Part shown: positions 52,539 to 54,992 of the stretch, piece by piece
How positions within the stretch are numbered: position 1 is the first letter of the stretch
Layout: each line of letters opens with the position of its first letter
Origin: Lysobacterales bacterium
GTDB lineage: Bacteria; Pseudomonadota; Gammaproteobacteria; Xanthomonadales; SZUA-5
Length of the DNA stretch: 54,992 nt
NCBI GenBank assembly: GCA_022844135.1
Contig: JALHMG010000037.1
Span: 1 to 54,992, forward strand
Reading direction: 5' to 3'
Position numbers and translations under genes: made by a program
The notes under the pieces: generated by a model
What the model saw: only the letters and a program-made list of their open reading frames with translations
What the model was told of the DNA's origin: nothing
Databases searched by the model: none

Positions 52539-52835
52539 TTAGGGCTGCGCGCCAAACTGGATGGACTGGCCTTCGGCCAGCGTCACATACGCCTTGCGCC
52601 AATCGCTGCGCTTGCCGGCGCGACCACGAAAACCTTTGGTCTTGCCCTTGACGTTCAATACCTGCACGCCCGTGACTTTGACATTGAAAAGCGACTCAAC
52701 GGCGCCTTTTACATCAGCCTTGGTGGCGGTGGTGGCGACTTGAAACACGTACTGGTTATGGTCCGCCTGGATGCGTGCGGTCTTTTCGGAAATCCGCGGC
52801 GCGATCAGCACATTCAACAGTCTTTCGGTGCTCAT
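52539..52835 (-). CDS. rplW: 50S ribosomal protein uL23
   Basis: This 98-residue protein begins [20 protein letters not shown] and ends [20 protein letters not shown] then QSIQFGAQP. It is the docking site for trigger factor and SRP. The ATG at 52835 overlaps the rplD stop by four bases. Confidence 0.97.
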   Translation of the reverse strand: MSTERLLNVLIAPRISEKTARIQADHNQYVFQVATTATKADVKGAVESLFNVKVTGVQVLNVKGKTKGFRGRAGKRSDWRKAYVTLAEGQSIQFGAQP

Positions 52836-53431
52836 GCCAGCCACTCCTCAATCTTTTTCACCGCGGCCACCGTCAGCACGACATTGTCGGCATCAACCAG
52901 CGACACCGGATCCATGCCGTGCACATCGACGACATCTACACCGACGATGTTGCGCGAGGCCAGATAAACCTTCTCGCCGACCTCATCGGAAACGATCAAT
53001 CCCTTCTTGACACCAATCTCGCCGAGCTTGGCAACGAAGGACTTGGTCTTGGCTTCCGCCAAGTCGAAGGAACCGACGACGGTCAAACGATCTTGACGAA
53101 GCAGCTCCGACAGAATCGCCTGCATCGCGCCGCGATACATCTTGCGGTTGACCTTTTGCGCGAAGCTGCGCGGACGCGCGGCGAAAGTGACGCCACCGCC
53201 GACAAAGATCGGAGCGCGATAGTCGCCGTGGCGAGCGCCGCCGCCCTTTTGCTTCTTGAACTTCTTGGTAGTGCCCGACAGATCCGAGCGCGATTTCTGG
53301 CGCTTGGTCCCTGCGCGACCGGCATTGCGATACGCGGTCACCACCTGGTGGACAAGGGCCTCACTGTAGGGACGGTTGAATATCGTCTCAGAGACCGCAA
53401 CTGGGCTCGCGCCCGAAACATTCAATTCCAT
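52832..53431 (-). CDS. rplD: 50S ribosomal protein uL4
   Basis: This 199-residue protein has [20 protein letters not shown] and [20 protein letters not shown], the loop reaching the tunnel. The C-terminal domain has [20 protein letters not shown]. In E. coli uL4 represses the S10 operon through the rpsJ leader; the long leader at 54412-54700 is a candidate target here. Confidence 0.98.
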   Translation of the reverse strand: MELNVSGASPVAVSETIFNRPYSEALVHQVVTAYRNAGRAGTKRQKSRSDLSGTTKKFKKQKGGGARHGDYRAPIFVGGGVTFAARPRSFAQKVNRKMYRGAMQAILSELLRQDRLTVVGSFDLAEAKTKSFVAKLGEIGVKKGLIVSDEVGEKVYLASRNIVGVDVVDVHGMDPVSLVDADNVVLTVAAVKKIEEWLA

Positions 53432-53443
53432 GGCATCGATCCT

Positions 53444-54085
53444 TTAGCGCGACTTGGACGCCGGACGCACGATCACATCGCCGCCGGGCGCACCCGGGAT
53501 GGCGCCGCGAACGAGCAGCAGATTACGTTCAGCGTCGACACGCACGACTTTCAGGTTCTGCACCGTCTCATTGGCGTTACCCATGTGACCGGCCATCTTC
53601 TTACCCTTGAATACGCGGCCCGGCGTCTGGCGCTGACCGATAGAACCCGGAGCGCGATGGCTCAACGAGTTACCGTGGGTTGCGTCGCCCATTGTGAAGT
53701 TCCAGCGCTTGATCGTGCCCGCGAAACCTTTGCCGCGCGTCACGCCAGCCACATCAACGATCTGGCCTTCGCTGAAGATGTCTGCCTTGATTTCGGCACC
53801 GGGCTCGAACTTGCCGACATCGCTGTCGTTCAAACGGAATTCCCAGAAACCGCGACCCGGACCGGTCTTGGCTTTTGCAAACACGCCTGCGGCGGGCTTG
53901 CTCACCAGCGCCGGACGGCGCGTGCCGGTGGTCACTTGAATGGCGTTGTAGCCGTCGTTGTCGACGGTCTTGACTTGGGTGACGCGGTTGGCCTCAACCT
54001 CGATCACCGACACCGGCACCGATTCACCGTTTTCGGTGAAGATGCGGGTCATTCCGGCCTTGCGGCCCACTACTCCGATGCTCAC
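53444..54085 (-). CDS. rplC: 50S ribosomal protein uL3
   Basis: This 213-residue protein begins [20 protein letters not shown]. It has [20 protein letters not shown] then [20 protein letters not shown], the loop with the glutamine that PrmB methylates in E. coli, and [20 protein letters not shown]. It is an early 50S assembly protein. Confidence 0.99.
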   Translation of the reverse strand: MSIGVVGRKAGMTRIFTENGESVPVSVIEVEANRVTQVKTVDNDGYNAIQVTTGTRRPALVSKPAAGVFAKAKTGPGRGFWEFRLNDSDVGKFEPGAEIKADIFSEGQIVDVAGVTRGKGFAGTIKRWNFTMGDATHGNSLSHRAPGSIGQRQTPGRVFKGKKMAGHMGNANETVQNLKVVRVDAERNLLLVRGAIPGAPGGDVIVRPASKSR

Positions 54086-54096
54086 GCGCGCCCCCC

Positions 54097-54411
54097 TCAG
54101 TACAGCTTGATCTGAACGTCGACGCCCGCCGCCAGGTCGAGCTTCATCAGCGCGTCCACGGTCTTGTCGTTGGGGTCGACGATGTCCATCACGCGCTTGT
54201 GCGTCCGCGTCTCGTACTGGTCGCGAGCGTCTTTATCGACGTGCGGCGAGACGAGCACGGTGTAGCGCTCGATCTTGGTCGGAAGAGGGATAGGACCACG
54301 GACTTGAGCGCCAGTGCGCTTCGCGGTCTCAACAATTTCGCTGGCGGATCGGTCGATCAAACGATGATCGAACGCCTTCAGCCGAATTCGAATTCGCTGT
54401 TGCTGTGCCAT
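54097..54411 (-). CDS. rpsJ: 30S ribosomal protein uS10
   Basis: This 104-residue protein reads [20 protein letters not shown], then [20 protein letters not shown] and [20 protein letters not shown]. It is also the antitermination factor NusE. GGAGAGAAATG gives the start at 54411; upstream frame sequence is not family-like. It is the first gene of the S10 operon. Confidence 0.99.
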   Translation of the reverse strand: MAQQQRIRIRLKAFDHRLIDRSASEIVETAKRTGAQVRGPIPLPTKIERYTVLVSPHVDKDARDQYETRTHKRVMDIVDPNDKTVDALMKLDLAAGVDVQIKLY

Positions 54412-54683
54412 TTCTCTCTCCGTAGCGGTGTTCACGCCGTGCGTCTCGCACGTTCGCCACATCCATGAGCTTGCGCCCCACCGCCGATGTTTTAATTGAG
54501 CAATCGATTACGTGGCTATTTCAGGACGCTTGTGCTTCCGCCCCTGCTCGCTTGCCGTGGAACTCCTGTTCGCGCCGGCTTGCGAAGACAACGCCTAGCG
54601 TTGCCTGCCTCTGCAATCTGATTGCCCCGATCCTTATCTCGCCCCACCGGCTGAGCCGTTGGAACCGCTTCAAAGGGCCGCGA

Positions 54684-54712
54684 AATCTACGCTGCGGCCA
54701 TTTCCTTTTCAA
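54684..54712 (-). promoter_or_regulatory. Candidate sigma-70 promoter of the S10 operon
   Basis: On the minus strand TTGAAA (54707-54712) and TAGATT (54684-54689) are separated by exactly 17 bases. The matches to consensus are about 5/6 and 4/6. It lies about 275 bases upstream of the rpsJ start and downstream of tuf, giving a long leader. Confidence 0.55.
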
Positions 54713-54826
54713 CTACTTTTTGCGCTTGTTTAGGGCGCGTTCAAATCTCAGAGTGGGCTTCGTTCAGCTTAGGCCACGTTAATGGCCGTCTAAACGTTGC
54801 CTGATCAGCCGACTCAATGGTCGGTG

Positions 54827-54856
54827 GACGGCGGCAGGTAGCACACCTGGCCGCCG
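54827..54856 (-). terminator. Hairpin after tuf, possible terminator or attenuator
   Basis: GGCGGC-AGGT-AGCAC-ACCT-GGCCGCC forms a strong GC-rich stem 16-45 bases after the tuf stop. There is no T-run behind it on the transcribed strand, so termination would have to be partial or Rho-assisted. Much tuf transcription may read on into rpsJ. Confidence 0.5.
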
Positions 54857-54871
54857 CTTTCCGCCCGTTTC

Positions 54872-54992
54872 TTACTCGATGACCTTGGCAACCACGCCGG
54901 CGCCGACGGTACGGCCGCCTTCGCGAATCGCGAAGCGCAAACCTTCTTCCATCGCGATCGGCTGGATCAACGAGACAACCATTTTGATGTTG
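54872..54992 (-). CDS. tuf: Elongation factor Tu, C-terminal end (partial)
   Basis: Only the last 40 codons are inside the window. They read [20 protein letters not shown], then [18 protein letters not shown] and TAA, the invariant end of EF-Tu domain 3. It precedes rpsJ, as usual for one of the tuf copies (the fusA-tuf-S10 arrangement). EF-Tu is also the target of Doc toxins like the one at 27939. Confidence 0.98.
   Translation of the reverse strand, partial: NIKMVVSLIQPIAMEEGLRFAIREGGRTVGAGVVAKVIE

Larger units (their letters stand above)
54412..54871 (-). promoter_or_regulatory. tuf-rpsJ intergenic region with S10 leader
   Basis: These 460 bases hold no gene. The part next to tuf has a hairpin, and the middle has a candidate promoter (both listed separately). 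The remaining 270 bases before rpsJ would be a long transcribed leader, the place where uL4 autoregulates in E. coli. I see no clear match to the E. coli leader hairpins by eye. Confidence 0.6.

Noticed and set aside
52775-54115. 446-codon plus-strand frame opposite rplC/rplD
   Set aside because: Antisense to two fully conserved ribosomal protein genes.
1-54992. CRISPR arrays, rRNA genes, insertion sequences, integrases
   Set aside because: No spaced identical repeats, no rRNA sequence and no transposase or integrase reading frame were found.

Overview
The window looks like chromosomal DNA of a GC-rich gammaproteobacterium, most likely of the Xanthomonadales/Lysobacterales. This is inferred from gene content, not from a search. 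The pointers are an intact tuf-S10-spc-alpha ribosomal cluster, an rpsU-yqeY pair, a class II DAHP synthase, a zwf-pgl-edd-glk Entner-Doudoroff block, and several secreted proteins ending in an F-x-x-GFE tail that I associate with this group.

Layout. 0-5.3 kb: tRNA-Gly(CCC), a large hybrid histidine kinase, a REC-GGDEF diguanylate cyclase and an overlapping thiS. 5.3-10.7 kb: universal stress protein, a sterol-desaturase-like hydroxylase divergent from a TetR regulator with two 17-bp operators, rpsU-yqeY, small membrane proteins, a GST and a zinc-binding/GNAT fusion. 10.7-14.4 kb: an M1-peptidase-like protein that has lost its zinc site, divergent from a GlxA-type regulator across a perfect 10-bp inverted repeat. 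14.4-19.7 kb: zwf, pgl, edd and glk on the minus strand. 19.7-25.1 kb: a secreted protein, hflK-hflC-DUF2065, an orphan GspF-like protein and dinB. 25.2-28.3 kb: a TPR-GGDEF protein, an NTF2-like protein and an AbrB/Doc toxin-antitoxin pair.

28.3-36 kb is the accessory and decaying part. It holds a 14-repeat FG-GAP propeller protein whose start codon overlaps that of a divergent GNAT gene, about 1 kb of gene remnants (a tail-fibre/S74 chaperone fragment and a C-terminal tail fragment), a DUF1028 protein, a frameshifted FG-GAP gene and a 5'-truncated glutathionylspermidine synthase. 35.5-40.6 kb returns to core metabolism: ilvB and ilvN with a lipoprotein gene wedged between them, class II DAHP synthase and dsbB.

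40.6-55 kb, all on the minus strand, is the ribosomal super-operon from tuf (partial) through rpsJ to rplQ with secY and rpoA. It ends at a clear intrinsic terminator. rpmJ is absent from its usual place between secY and rpsM, and two unusually long spacers interrupt the spc part.

I did not find an obvious new defence or biosynthetic system. The best leads are the F-x-x-GFE C-terminal tail shared by the secreted proteins at 28-34 kb, the M1-like pseudoenzyme, and the operator-like palindromes at the TetR and GlxA loci.
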